Source: Polaribacter litorisediminis
GTDB lineage: Bacteria; Bacteroidota; Bacteroidia; Flavobacteriales; Flavobacteriaceae
Direction of reading: 5' to 3'
Assembly (NCBI RefSeq): GCF_019968605.1
Contig: NZ_CP082966.1
Coordinates: 3,213,501-3,277,500 of the forward strand
DNA: 64,000 nt
Below, in pieces: positions 17,351 to 24,705 of the stretch. A model generated the notes under the pieces. The model was not told the DNA's origin, ran no database searches, and saw only the letters and a program-made list of their open reading frames with translations. The first letter of the stretch is position 1. Every line of letters starts with the position of its first letter. A program made the position numbers and the translations under genes.

Positions 17351-17502
17351 TTTGATGTTTTACTACTATTTTAGAAATATAAAACTCTAATAAATCCCTT
17401 CTTTTTAGCTTACTTTTTATAAAAAATAATAAATGGTAGTAAATCAACCATGCATAAACGACTATTTTAATCAACTAAATATTCAAAAAACAGAACGTTA
17501 TA

Positions 17503-18741
17503 CTACAGCTTATTTTTAGCTTCAATCCATTTACTCATATACTTTGTAGCTTGTAATGTTTGAAGTTGCAACAAATTCCCTAAAAAATTCTGAGTTCTAT
17601 GCGCTTCTAAATTACCCTGAATTTCTTCGAGTCGGTCTATAAAAAGTGGACTCAATTTCTCTTTATCATATATTTTATTGATAATTTCAACTCCGTTCTT
17701 TTGAGCATTCTTCCAGTATTTTTCATCTTGATATAATTGAACAGCTTTCCTCGAAAATTCCTCAAAATCGTTTGTTATAAATCCATTCCAAGGTATGTTT
17801 TTATGCATTCCTTCCGCTCCAATAACCGTTGTAACGCTTGGCGTTCCGCAAATCATAGCTTCCGATAATTTTCCTTTTATACCGGCTCCAAATCGTAAAG
17901 GTGCTAAAACTACTTTTGCTTTTTCGATGACTTCTTGAGAGTTTTCTGCAAAACCTTTAATCATAAAACCTTCTTTTTTATTTTCTAGTTGTTGTATTTG
18001 TTGATTTAAATACGCGCCGTAAATATGTAGTTCTGCTTTGGGTAGCATTTTTCTAATCGTACTCCAAACTTCTTTTTTTAGAGTAATTACGGCATCAACA
18101 TTCGGTTTATGAAAGAAATTACCAATAAACACAAAATGGTTCCGATCTTTAAAAGGCTTCCACTTTTTAATATGATTCTGATCGATTTTATGGAATAAAA
18201 AAGGCAAATAATAGAGAATATTTTCATCAATCTTAAAAACAGTTTTTAGCAAATCCATTTCATAAGTTGAAATAATTAAAGACAAATCGCACCGCAAAAT
18301 AGCTGCAATTTCTCTTTTTGCATCCTTAGAATTTAATAAAACTTCGTTTGTGAATTTTGTTCCTTTCTTTAACTGCTGATGACGAACTTTTCTTAAAAAA
18401 TGCAAATCTTCTGTATCTAAAATTCGGATTGCTTTTGGGCAACTTTCCGTCACTCGCCAACCAAACTGTTCTTCGGTCATAAACCGATCAAAAACAACAA
18501 TTGTAGGCTTTAAATATTGCACAAACACATCAAAAGAAGACGCATTTAGTGCAATAGAAACCTCATCAATTCCTAAAGCTTTTAAATCTGCCGCATTCTC
18601 TGATTTTTGCGATGCTGATGCAAAGGTTACTTTAAATTGTTGTTTTAAAAACAACGCTATTAACTGCAACATTCTACTGCCAGCAGCAGAAGAATTTGGT
18701 TCTACCCAAACTGTTCCAATAATTAAAACATGTTGTTCCAA
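17503..18741 (-). CDS. GT4-type glycosyltransferase
   Basis: 412 residues, GT-B fold: the N-terminal Rossmann domain opens HVLIIGTVWVEPNSSAAG, and the C-terminal domain has HFVFIGNFFHKPNVDAV, AELHIYGAY, IEKAKVVLAPLRFGAGIKGK and LSEAMICGTPSVTT with the nucleotide-sugar-binding Glu. The acceptor is unknown. The start is TTG at 18741, placed directly after the in-frame TAA stop (18742-18744) of the upstream haem-binding protein; any later Met would delete the first beta strand, so this TTG is close to forced. Tandem stop-start implies coupling to that gene, although the products share no obvious pathway. Confidence 0.85.
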   Translation of the reverse strand: MEQHVLIIGTVWVEPNSSAAGSRMLQLIALFLKQQFKVTFASASQKSENAADLKALGIDEVSIALNASSFDVFVQYLKPTIVVFDRFMTEEQFGWRVTESCPKAIRILDTEDLHFLRKVRHQQLKKGTKFTNEVLLNSKDAKREIAAILRCDLSLIISTYEMDLLKTVFKIDENILYYLPFLFHKIDQNHIKKWKPFKDRNHFVFIGNFFHKPNVDAVITLKKEVWSTIRKMLPKAELHIYGAYLNQQIQQLENKKEGFMIKGFAENSQEVIEKAKVVLAPLRFGAGIKGKLSEAMICGTPSVTTVIGAEGMHKNIPWNGFITNDFEEFSRKAVQLYQDEKYWKNAQKNGVEIINKIYDKEKLSPLFIDRLEEIQGNLEAHRTQNFLGNLLQLQTLQATKYMSKWIEAKNKL

Positions 18742-19215
18742 TTACTTTGCACCCATTTGCGCTTTGTAATCTGCTTGCACTTTTTTACCCCAAGTAACTA
18801 CTGCATCAATTTGTTCTTGTGTTAAGTTTGCATCTTCATGAGTCCAAGTGTAAGAGTCTAAAGGCATTTCTTTTTCTGCCACTTCTTCATGCAACTCATC
18901 CATTTTATGTTCTTTCTTTTTTAAAGAATAAGAACTCCATTCAGAAAAATTTAAATGTTTTTTTCCATCTTGCACATGCTCATCTAGCCAATAATTAACC
19001 GGTGTTATATTATTATACCAAGGATAATTAGTCTTCGAAGAATGACAATCGAAACACGTAGTATTTAAAATTTTTAAAACGTCTTTTGGCGGGTTTGTTT
19101 CTGCAATAAATGCATTCACAGTATCTAATTCTCCATCATTTTTTTCAGGACCAAAAAACTGTGCAGTTAGCAATGCAACGATGATAACGATTCCTATTTT
19201 TTTAAGAATATTCAT
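18742..19215 (-). CDS. haem-binding domain (Haem_bd) exported protein
   Basis: 157 residues. N-terminal signal or anchor (IGIVIIVALLTAQFFG), then one c-type haem motif C54-F-D-C57-H58 followed by NYPWYNNITPVNYWLDEHV, the conserved stretch of the Haem_bd family, and a distal MPLDSYTWTHEDANLT. It contains a Met before P (EKEMP) that could serve as axial ligand. Expected location is the periplasmic side. Probably a small electron carrier or sensor; role unproven. Its stop codon abuts the glycosyltransferase start. Confidence 0.85.
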   Translation of the reverse strand: MNILKKIGIVIIVALLTAQFFGPEKNDGELDTVNAFIAETNPPKDVLKILNTTCFDCHSSKTNYPWYNNITPVNYWLDEHVQDGKKHLNFSEWSSYSLKKKEHKMDELHEEVAEKEMPLDSYTWTHEDANLTQEQIDAVVTWGKKVQADYKAQMGAK

Positions 19216-19306
19216 TGGATAAATTTTTAGATCATATTAAATGTAAATTTAATAAATATAGAACGTAAATCTACTAACTTCCATCAGTATTCTATAAAAA
19301 TATGCT

Positions 19307-19314
19307 TATTTTTG
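19307..19314 (+). promoter_or_regulatory. -7 box of lpdA
   Basis: TATTTTTG, exact consensus, 25 nt before ATG 19340. Confidence 0.6.
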
Positions 19315-19339
19315 TTTGATTTTCAATTAAAAACATCTC

Positions 19340-20740
19340 ATGAAATACGATATTATTGTTATTGGTTCAGGACCTGGAGGATACATTGCCGCAATTAGAG
19401 CATCACAATTAGGAAAAAAAGTAGCACTCGTTGAAAAATATGCAACTTTAGGCGGAACTTGTTTAAATGTAGGCTGCATACCGTCTAAAGCATTACTAGA
19501 TTCTTCGCATCATTATTATGATGCTGTTCATCATTTTGAAGAGCACGGAATTTCTGTAGAAAAACCAATATTCGACTTTACCAAAATGGTGGCAAGAAAA
19601 GCCAATGTTGTAGAAACCACCACTGGCGGAATCAAATATTTAATGGATAAAAATAATATTGATGTTTTTGAAGGCATGGGTTCTTTTGAAGATGCCACTC
19701 ATGTAAAAATCACAAAAAATGATGCGACTTCAGAAATCATTGAAGGAACTAATATTATTATTGCAACCGGATCAAAACCAGCAAACTTACCCTTTATACA
19801 ACTCGATAAAGATCGTATAATTACATCTACAGAAGCTTTAAAATTAAAAGAAGTGCCCAAACATTTAATTGTAATTGGTGGCGGTGTCATTGGTTTAGAA
19901 TTGGGCTCTGTATACAAGCGACTAGGTGCAGATGTTACCGTTATAGAATACATGGATAAGATTGTTCCAGGAATGGATGCCGATGTTTCTAAAGAATTAC
20001 AAAAAGTATTTAAAAAGCAAGGAATTAAATTTGCAACGAGTCATAAAGTAAATTCTGTTGAAAGAAACGGAGATACTATTGTTGTAAAAGCAACGGATAA
20101 AAAAGATAGAGAAATAGAATTTTCTGGTGATTATTGCTTGGTTTCTGTAGGAAGAAAAGCATATACAGAAGGTTTAGGTTTAGACAAAGTTGGCGTGGAG
20201 GTAAATGAACGCGGGCAAGTTGCTGTAAACGATCATTTGCAAACTAATGTTAAAAATATTTATGCCATTGGCGATGTTGTAAAAGGTGCCATGCTTGCGC
20301 ACAAAGCAGAAGAAGAAGGTGTTGTGGTTGCAGAGTATTTAGCCGGTGAAAAACCACATATTGATTATAATTTAATTCCCGGTATTGTATATACGTGGCC
20401 AGAAGCTGCTGCGGTTGGTAAAACCGAACAAGAATTAAAAGATGCAAAAATAGAGTATAAAGCGGGTAAATTTTCGATGCGCGCTTTAGGAAGATCTCGG
20501 GCAAGTGGAGATATTGATGGTTTTGTAAAAGTTTTGGCTGATAAAAAAACAGATGAAATTTTAGGAGTACATATGGTCGGTGCACGTGTTGCAGATTTAA
20601 TTATGGAAGCTGCGGTTGCCATGGAATTTAGAGCATCTGCAGAAGATTTAGCCAGAATTTGCCATGGCCACCCAACGTATTCTGAAGCGGTAAAAGAAGC
20701 TGCAAAAGCGGCATGGGATGGAAAACCATTAAATGCTTAA
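19340..20740 (+). CDS. lpdA: dihydrolipoyl dehydrogenase (E3)
   Basis: 466 residues. FAD-binding IIVIGSGPGGYIAAIRA, redox-active pair C41/C46 in GGTCLNVGCIPSKALL, NAD-binding LIVIGGGVIGLELGS, second FAD motif NIYAIGDVVKGAMLAHKAEE, and the C-terminal His-Glu base in ICHGHPTYSEAVKEA. Reoxidises dihydrolipoamide for pyruvate or 2-oxoglutarate dehydrogenase and glycine cleavage; no E1/E2 genes are nearby, so it is a stand-alone copy. Own promoter and a strong terminator at 20761. Confidence 0.96.
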   Translation: MKYDIIVIGSGPGGYIAAIRASQLGKKVALVEKYATLGGTCLNVGCIPSKALLDSSHHYYDAVHHFEEHGISVEKPIFDFTKMVARKANVVETTTGGIKYLMDKNNIDVFEGMGSFEDATHVKITKNDATSEIIEGTNIIIATGSKPANLPFIQLDKDRIITSTEALKLKEVPKHLIVIGGGVIGLELGSVYKRLGADVTVIEYMDKIVPGMDADVSKELQKVFKKQGIKFATSHKVNSVERNGDTIVVKATDKKDREIEFSGDYCLVSVGRKAYTEGLGLDKVGVEVNERGQVAVNDHLQTNVKNIYAIGDVVKGAMLAHKAEEEGVVVAEYLAGEKPHIDYNLIPGIVYTWPEAAAVGKTEQELKDAKIEYKAGKFSMRALGRSRASGDIDGFVKVLADKKTDEILGVHMVGARVADLIMEAAVAMEFRASAEDLARICHGHPTYSEAVKEAAKAAWDGKPLNA

Positions 20741-20760
20741 AATTAGTAATATTCATCTAT

Positions 20761-20798
20761 AGACCTCACCCGTTTTAAAAACCGGGTGAGGTCTTTTT
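20761..20798 (+). terminator. terminator after lpdA
   Basis: Perfect 12-bp GC-rich stem (AGACCTCACCCG 20761-20772 with CGGGTGAGGTCT 20783-20794), 10-nt loop, T5. It ends only 10 nt before the pabB start codon. Confidence 0.92.
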
Positions 20799-20807
20799 GC
20801 TTACCAT

Positions 20808-22130
20808 ATGCAGAGAACCAAAAAAACTTATCCTGTTAAAAATGTTCAAAAATTTAAAGGTCGATTATTGCAGTGGGCCCAACAATTTGAAACGGTTGTA
20901 TGGTTAGATTCTAATAACTACAAACAACAGTACACTAGTTTTAATTGCGCTTTGGCTGTTGAAGAATTCACTTCTATAAAAACGGATTACCACAATGCTT
21001 TTGAAAAATTAAAAGAATATCAATCCATCACAAAAGATTATATTTTTGGCTATATTTCTTATGATGTTAAAAATGATGTGGAGCAACTTTACTCTGCCAA
21101 TTTTGATGGGTTAGATTTTGCCGATTTATACTTTTTTCAACCACAAAAATTATTTTTTATCAAAGGAAATTCGGTTGAGTTTCATTATTTAAATATGGTG
21201 GATGATGAAATGGAAGAAGATTTTAAAACAATCTGTAATACGAACACTATAGAAAGATCCTCTAAAAATTTAGAAAACGATATTAAAATAAAACTGCGAA
21301 TTCATAAAGATGAATATTACCAGAAAATAAACAAAGTTTTAGATCATATTAAAAGAGGTGATATTTATGAAGCTAACTTTTGTCAAGAATTTTATGCTGA
21401 AAATAGCGCCATCAATCCTTTTCATGTGTATCAACATTTAAACAACATCTCAGAACCTCCATTTGCGGCTTTCTTAAAAATGGAACATCAATATGCCTTA
21501 TGTTCATCGCCAGAAAGATATATAATGAAAAAAGGTTCAAAAATTATTTCTCAACCTATTAAAGGTACTGCAAAACGTTTGCGAAGTGCCATTGATGATC
21601 AACAAATTGCATCCGATTTATCGAGAGATATTAAAGAACGTTCTGAAAATGTGATGATTGTAGATTTGGTAAGAAACGATTTATCAAAAACAGCAAAAAT
21701 AGGTTCCGTAAAAGTTGAAGAGTTGTGCAAAGTCTATTCTTTTAAACAAGTACATCAAATGATTTCTACGGTGGTTTCTGAAATTGAAGAAACAATGCAT
21801 CCTGTAGAAGTAATCAAAAGCACCTTTCCGATGGGAAGCATGACGGGCGCTCCCAAATTTTCTGCCATGAAAATTATAGAAAATTTAGAAGAAACAAAAC
21901 GCGGATTGTACTCTGGAACTATTGGTTATTTTACTCCAGATGGTGATTTCGATTTTAATGTAGTGATTAGAAGTATTCTTTATAATGAGGAGAAAAAATA
22001 TATCTCGTATTCTGTGGGTGGCGCAATTACTGCAAAATCAATTCCTGAAAAAGAATATGAAGAGTGTTTGTTAAAAGCAAAAGCCATGAAGTATGTGTTA
22101 TTACATTCAGAATCCTTTACAATTAATTAA
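20808..22130 (+). CDS. pabB: aminodeoxychorismate synthase component I
   Basis: 440-residue chorismate-binding enzyme: IKRGDIYEANFCQEF, SSPERYIMKKGSKIISQPIK, then GT with Lys252 in PIKGT (TrpE has PIAGT), ENVMIVDLVRNDLSKTA, GSMTGAPKFSAMKIIE and GLYSGTIGYFTPDGDFDFN. The Lys in PIKGT is the residue that forms the covalent adduct in PabB, hence folate (p-aminobenzoate) rather than tryptophan synthesis. No pabA or pabC neighbour. The ATG is 10 nt after the lpdA terminator with no -7 box in that gap, so its transcription probably depends on read-through or on a promoter inside the terminator region. Confidence 0.88.
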   Translation: MQRTKKTYPVKNVQKFKGRLLQWAQQFETVVWLDSNNYKQQYTSFNCALAVEEFTSIKTDYHNAFEKLKEYQSITKDYIFGYISYDVKNDVEQLYSANFDGLDFADLYFFQPQKLFFIKGNSVEFHYLNMVDDEMEEDFKTICNTNTIERSSKNLENDIKIKLRIHKDEYYQKINKVLDHIKRGDIYEANFCQEFYAENSAINPFHVYQHLNNISEPPFAAFLKMEHQYALCSSPERYIMKKGSKIISQPIKGTAKRLRSAIDDQQIASDLSRDIKERSENVMIVDLVRNDLSKTAKIGSVKVEELCKVYSFKQVHQMISTVVSEIEETMHPVEVIKSTFPMGSMTGAPKFSAMKIIENLEETKRGLYSGTIGYFTPDGDFDFNVVIRSILYNEEKKYISYSVGGAITAKSIPEKEYEECLLKAKAMKYVLLHSESFTIN

Positions 22131-22185
22131 TTATATTTTAAACTCTTTACCTTCTTTATCTTGTAAATTGTAATCAAAAAAAACA

Positions 22186-22383
22186 ATGAACTTTAAACTA
22201 TCTGATAAAGAATACAAGAAATTAATTATTGAAATTGCCATACAAATTAGCCCTATTGTCATTCAAAGACCTCAAAACAATATTGCTGCAGCTGAGCAGG
22301 TTGCATCCCTAGCAAAAGACATAACAGATGCTGTAAATACTGTTTTAGAGAAGCAACTTAAGAAAGACAAAACAAAGCTGTAA
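22186..22383 (+). CDS. small helical protein, unknown
   Basis: 65 residues, begins MNFKLSDKEYKKLIIEIA and ends in a Lys-rich tail. No signal peptide, TM helix or cysteine. A central AAAEQVASLAKDITDAVN stretch predicts an amphipathic helix. It is in the same direction as pabB (55 bp gap). A coding role is supported by codon use like its neighbours and a start 18 bp after a T-rich leader, but I do not recognise the family. Confidence 0.5.
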   Translation: MNFKLSDKEYKKLIIEIAIQISPIVIQRPQNNIAAAEQVASLAKDITDAVNTVLEKQLKKDKTKL

Positions 22384-22461
22384 AAATAATTTTTATTGAT
22401 TTCTTAAAATAAGCCCTATACCAAAAGTAGTTTTCTTTTTTTTTCTCTTTATATTTACACG

Positions 22462-22701
22462 ATGCTTTTAAACCAAGGGGAAAAATTTCAACTTATTTTT
22501 AATAAACTTCAAGAAAAACAAACTGAACAAAATATGTTCAATGCGTTTTTATCCGTGTATCCTGAGGAATGGAAACAGTTAAAAATTACATTTTCTAAAT
22601 TTAATCGAAGTAAGCAATTCGGTAAAACAATTCCCCTACCAAAACCAGAGCAATCTTTAAGAAAAGAGATTAGAATTTGGTTAAAAAATAATCGTCAATA
22701 A
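22462..22701 (+). CDS. small basic protein, unknown
   Basis: 79 residues, Lys/Gln-rich, with FLSVYPEEWKQLKITFSKFN and a basic tail ending IRIWLKNNRQ. No membrane segment or known motif. A near-consensus -7 box TATATTTA (22450-22457) sits 4 nt before the ATG, so a leaderless start is possible. The sterol-desaturase-family gene starts 14 bp downstream, suggesting an operon. It might bind nucleic acid because of its charge; this is only a guess. Confidence 0.5.
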   Translation: MLLNQGEKFQLIFNKLQEKQTEQNMFNAFLSVYPEEWKQLKITFSKFNRSKQFGKTIPLPKPEQSLRKEIRIWLKNNRQ

Positions 22702-22715
22702 AAATATTTAAAATA

Positions 22716-23642
22716 ATGGATTTTACAAACCCGCTTGTCTACGGCGTTCCCTGTTTTTTAGGGCTCATTTTATTAGAACTTACGTACAGTAAAACAACCG
22801 AAAAAAAAGAACTTTATAACTGGAAAGACTTAGCTTCGAGTTTAACCATGGGTATTGGTTCTGCGGTTTTGGCACCACTGATTAAAACTATATCTGCCAT
22901 TATCATTTTTAATTATGTGTATGAAGTTTTTAATCCTTTAGTAGAAGGTGTTCGCACCAATATTATGGGATGGGAATCTTTTGGATATGCTTGGTATGTT
23001 TGGCTTATTTGTCAGTTTTTAGATGATTTTAGCTATTATTGGTTTCACAGACAAAATCATATGGTACGCTTTCTTTGGGCGGCACACATTGTGCATCACT
23101 CTTCAGATAATTTTAATTTAGGCACTGCAGTTCGTAATGGTTGGTTTACTATTTTGTACAAACCGTTTTTTTATATGTGGCTTCCGGCTATTGGTTTTCC
23201 GCCAGAAATGGTGGTGGTTTGTTTAGGTATTGAAGCATTATGGCAATTTCAATTGCATTCTGTTTACATTCCTAAATTAAAGTTTGTCGATGTCATTTTT
23301 AACACCCATACCATGCATCAAGTACATCACGCAAAAAATGTGGAATATATGGATAAAAATCATGGTGGTTTTTTAAATATTTTTGACAGAATTTTCGGAA
23401 CATGGAAAGAGTTAGACGAAGAAATTGATATTCAATATGGGGTTACAAAAGCACCAAACTCCTACAATCCTTGGGTTATTTTAACTCACGAATACAAAGA
23501 TATTTGGAACGATACCAAAAAATCTAGCAATTGGTATCATAAAGCAATGTATGTTTTTGGACCTCCAGGATGGAGCCATGACGGAAGTACTGTAAGCGTA
23601 AAACAAATGCAAAAGATACTTTTAGAGGAAAGAAAAAGTTAG
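22716..23642 (+). CDS. sterol desaturase / fatty acid hydroxylase family membrane protein
   Basis: 308 residues with about four TM helices. The three di-iron histidine clusters are visible: HRQNH (111-115), HIVHH (124-128) and HTMHQVHH (near 200). These define the superfamily of integral membrane hydroxylases and desaturases that use O2. The substrate is unknown: lipid, carotenoid or sterol-like compounds are all possible. It follows the 79-residue gene by 14 bp. No electron-transfer partner is adjacent. Confidence 0.9.
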   Translation: MDFTNPLVYGVPCFLGLILLELTYSKTTEKKELYNWKDLASSLTMGIGSAVLAPLIKTISAIIIFNYVYEVFNPLVEGVRTNIMGWESFGYAWYVWLICQFLDDFSYYWFHRQNHMVRFLWAAHIVHHSSDNFNLGTAVRNGWFTILYKPFFYMWLPAIGFPPEMVVVCLGIEALWQFQLHSVYIPKLKFVDVIFNTHTMHQVHHAKNVEYMDKNHGGFLNIFDRIFGTWKELDEEIDIQYGVTKAPNSYNPWVILTHEYKDIWNDTKKSSNWYHKAMYVFGPPGWSHDGSTVSVKQMQKILLEERKS

Positions 23643-23843
23643 CCATTCTAAACTTTTTGAATTTATTAGAAAAAGTTGTTTTAAAACAATATCATTAAAT
23701 AGACTTTTATTGCTTATAGCACTGCGCAAAAACCAATTTTAGTAAAATATAAAGGCTATAATTCTATTGCCAATTTGACGATTTTTGCTACTACTACGCT
23801 ACTATCGTAAAAATTCTTGAACGATAGATTTTAAAATTTATCC

Positions 23844-23851
23844 TATTTTTA
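23844..23851 (+). promoter_or_regulatory. near-consensus -7 box of the 241-residue lipoprotein gene
   Basis: TATTTTTA, one mismatch to TAnnTTTG, 42 nt before ATG 23894. The 23643-23843 stretch holds no gene that I can support. Confidence 0.35.
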
Positions 23852-23893
23852 CATACTCTTAAATGAATGAGTAAATTTTAATCGCCTAAAAAA

Positions 23894-24619
23894 ATGATTC
23901 TCAACTTAAGAAATCGCTTACTTATTTTATGCAGCATTGTGCTATTTGGCTGTAATTCACTCAATACTGTATTTATGAAAGAAAGGGATTCTTTTAAAGA
24001 AAATTTTGATGATTTAGAAAAATTTCAAAAAGATTGGGAAAACAATTCTTGGAAAAGTCCTGCATCTTACTCCCTAGAAAACAAGCACCTTAAAATAACA
24101 ACAAGAGCAAATACCACCGATCGTGTAAAAGTAAGAACGCAAAAAAAAGGGTTTACTACCGGAACTTATAAATGGCGCATCTTTGTACCTAAATTTACCT
24201 TGTATGAAAAAGTTAGTATTGGCGCCTTTTTATATCACAATGAAAAAAAAGAATATGAATTTGATTTTGAGATTGGATCCGGGAATAAGGACGATAGAAA
24301 AAAAATCAATCTAAAAGATGATGAGGCCATTGTGTACTGTGTTTCGCAATTTTCACCATCCAATTCTAGTCACTTTTCTGTGAAAATGAATGCTTATGCT
24401 GATTTCGAAATGGAGTTGATGGACGTTGATGGTTTCTATTTGGTAAAATGGACGATCAATAATAGTTTGGTAAAAACCTTACAAACCAAAGTAAAAAGCA
24501 GCATTGGTTTTAGAGTTCATAATAGTTTAGAGAACTTACATTTTATGGGCGATGTAGCGACAACTAAAGAAAATTATGTACTTTTTGACTCTTTTAGTTA
24601 TAAAAATGACGCTGAATAA
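23894..24619 (+). CDS. GH16-like concanavalin-fold lipoprotein
   Basis: 241 residues, lipoprotein signal ending VLFGC (Cys20). The domain looks like a jelly-roll of the GH16/laminarinase type: TGTYKWRIFVPKFTLYEKVS (early beta strands), then KEYEFDFEIGSG with the pattern E122-x-D124-x-E126, which fits the shorter GH16 active-site motif ExDxE, and later GFYLVKWTINN and SIGFRVHNSLENL. Marine flavobacteria use GH16 enzymes on laminarin, agar and carrageenan; here activity, rather than glycan binding, is unproven because the strands around the motif are diverged. Monocistronic. Confidence 0.6.
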   Translation: MILNLRNRLLILCSIVLFGCNSLNTVFMKERDSFKENFDDLEKFQKDWENNSWKSPASYSLENKHLKITTRANTTDRVKVRTQKKGFTTGTYKWRIFVPKFTLYEKVSIGAFLYHNEKKEYEFDFEIGSGNKDDRKKINLKDDEAIVYCVSQFSPSNSSHFSVKMNAYADFEMELMDVDGFYLVKWTINNSLVKTLQTKVKSSIGFRVHNSLENLHFMGDVATTKENYVLFDSFSYKNDAE

Positions 24620-24646
24620 GGGGAGAACTAAATCAAAAAAAAAGAT

Positions 24647-24670
24647 GATCTAAAAATTAAATTTTAGACC
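24647..24670 (-). terminator. terminator for the duplicated beta-helix lipoprotein gene
   Basis: On the minus strand GGTCTAAAA pairs with TTTTAGATC (24670-24662 with 24655-24647; one G-T), followed by ATC and a T-run. It lies between convergent genes and could also serve the plus-strand gene weakly. Confidence 0.55.
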
Positions 24671-24705
24671 ACCTTTGATAAGATAGCTTTTTTTTACTTT
24701 ACTTC

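Noticed and set aside
20250..20622. Minus-strand open frames inside lpdA
   Set aside because: They lie opposite a strongly conserved enzyme and have no start signals.
23643..23843. CTACTACTACGCTACTATCG as a microsatellite or attachment site
   Set aside because: Too few triplet units and no repeat partner elsewhere in the window.
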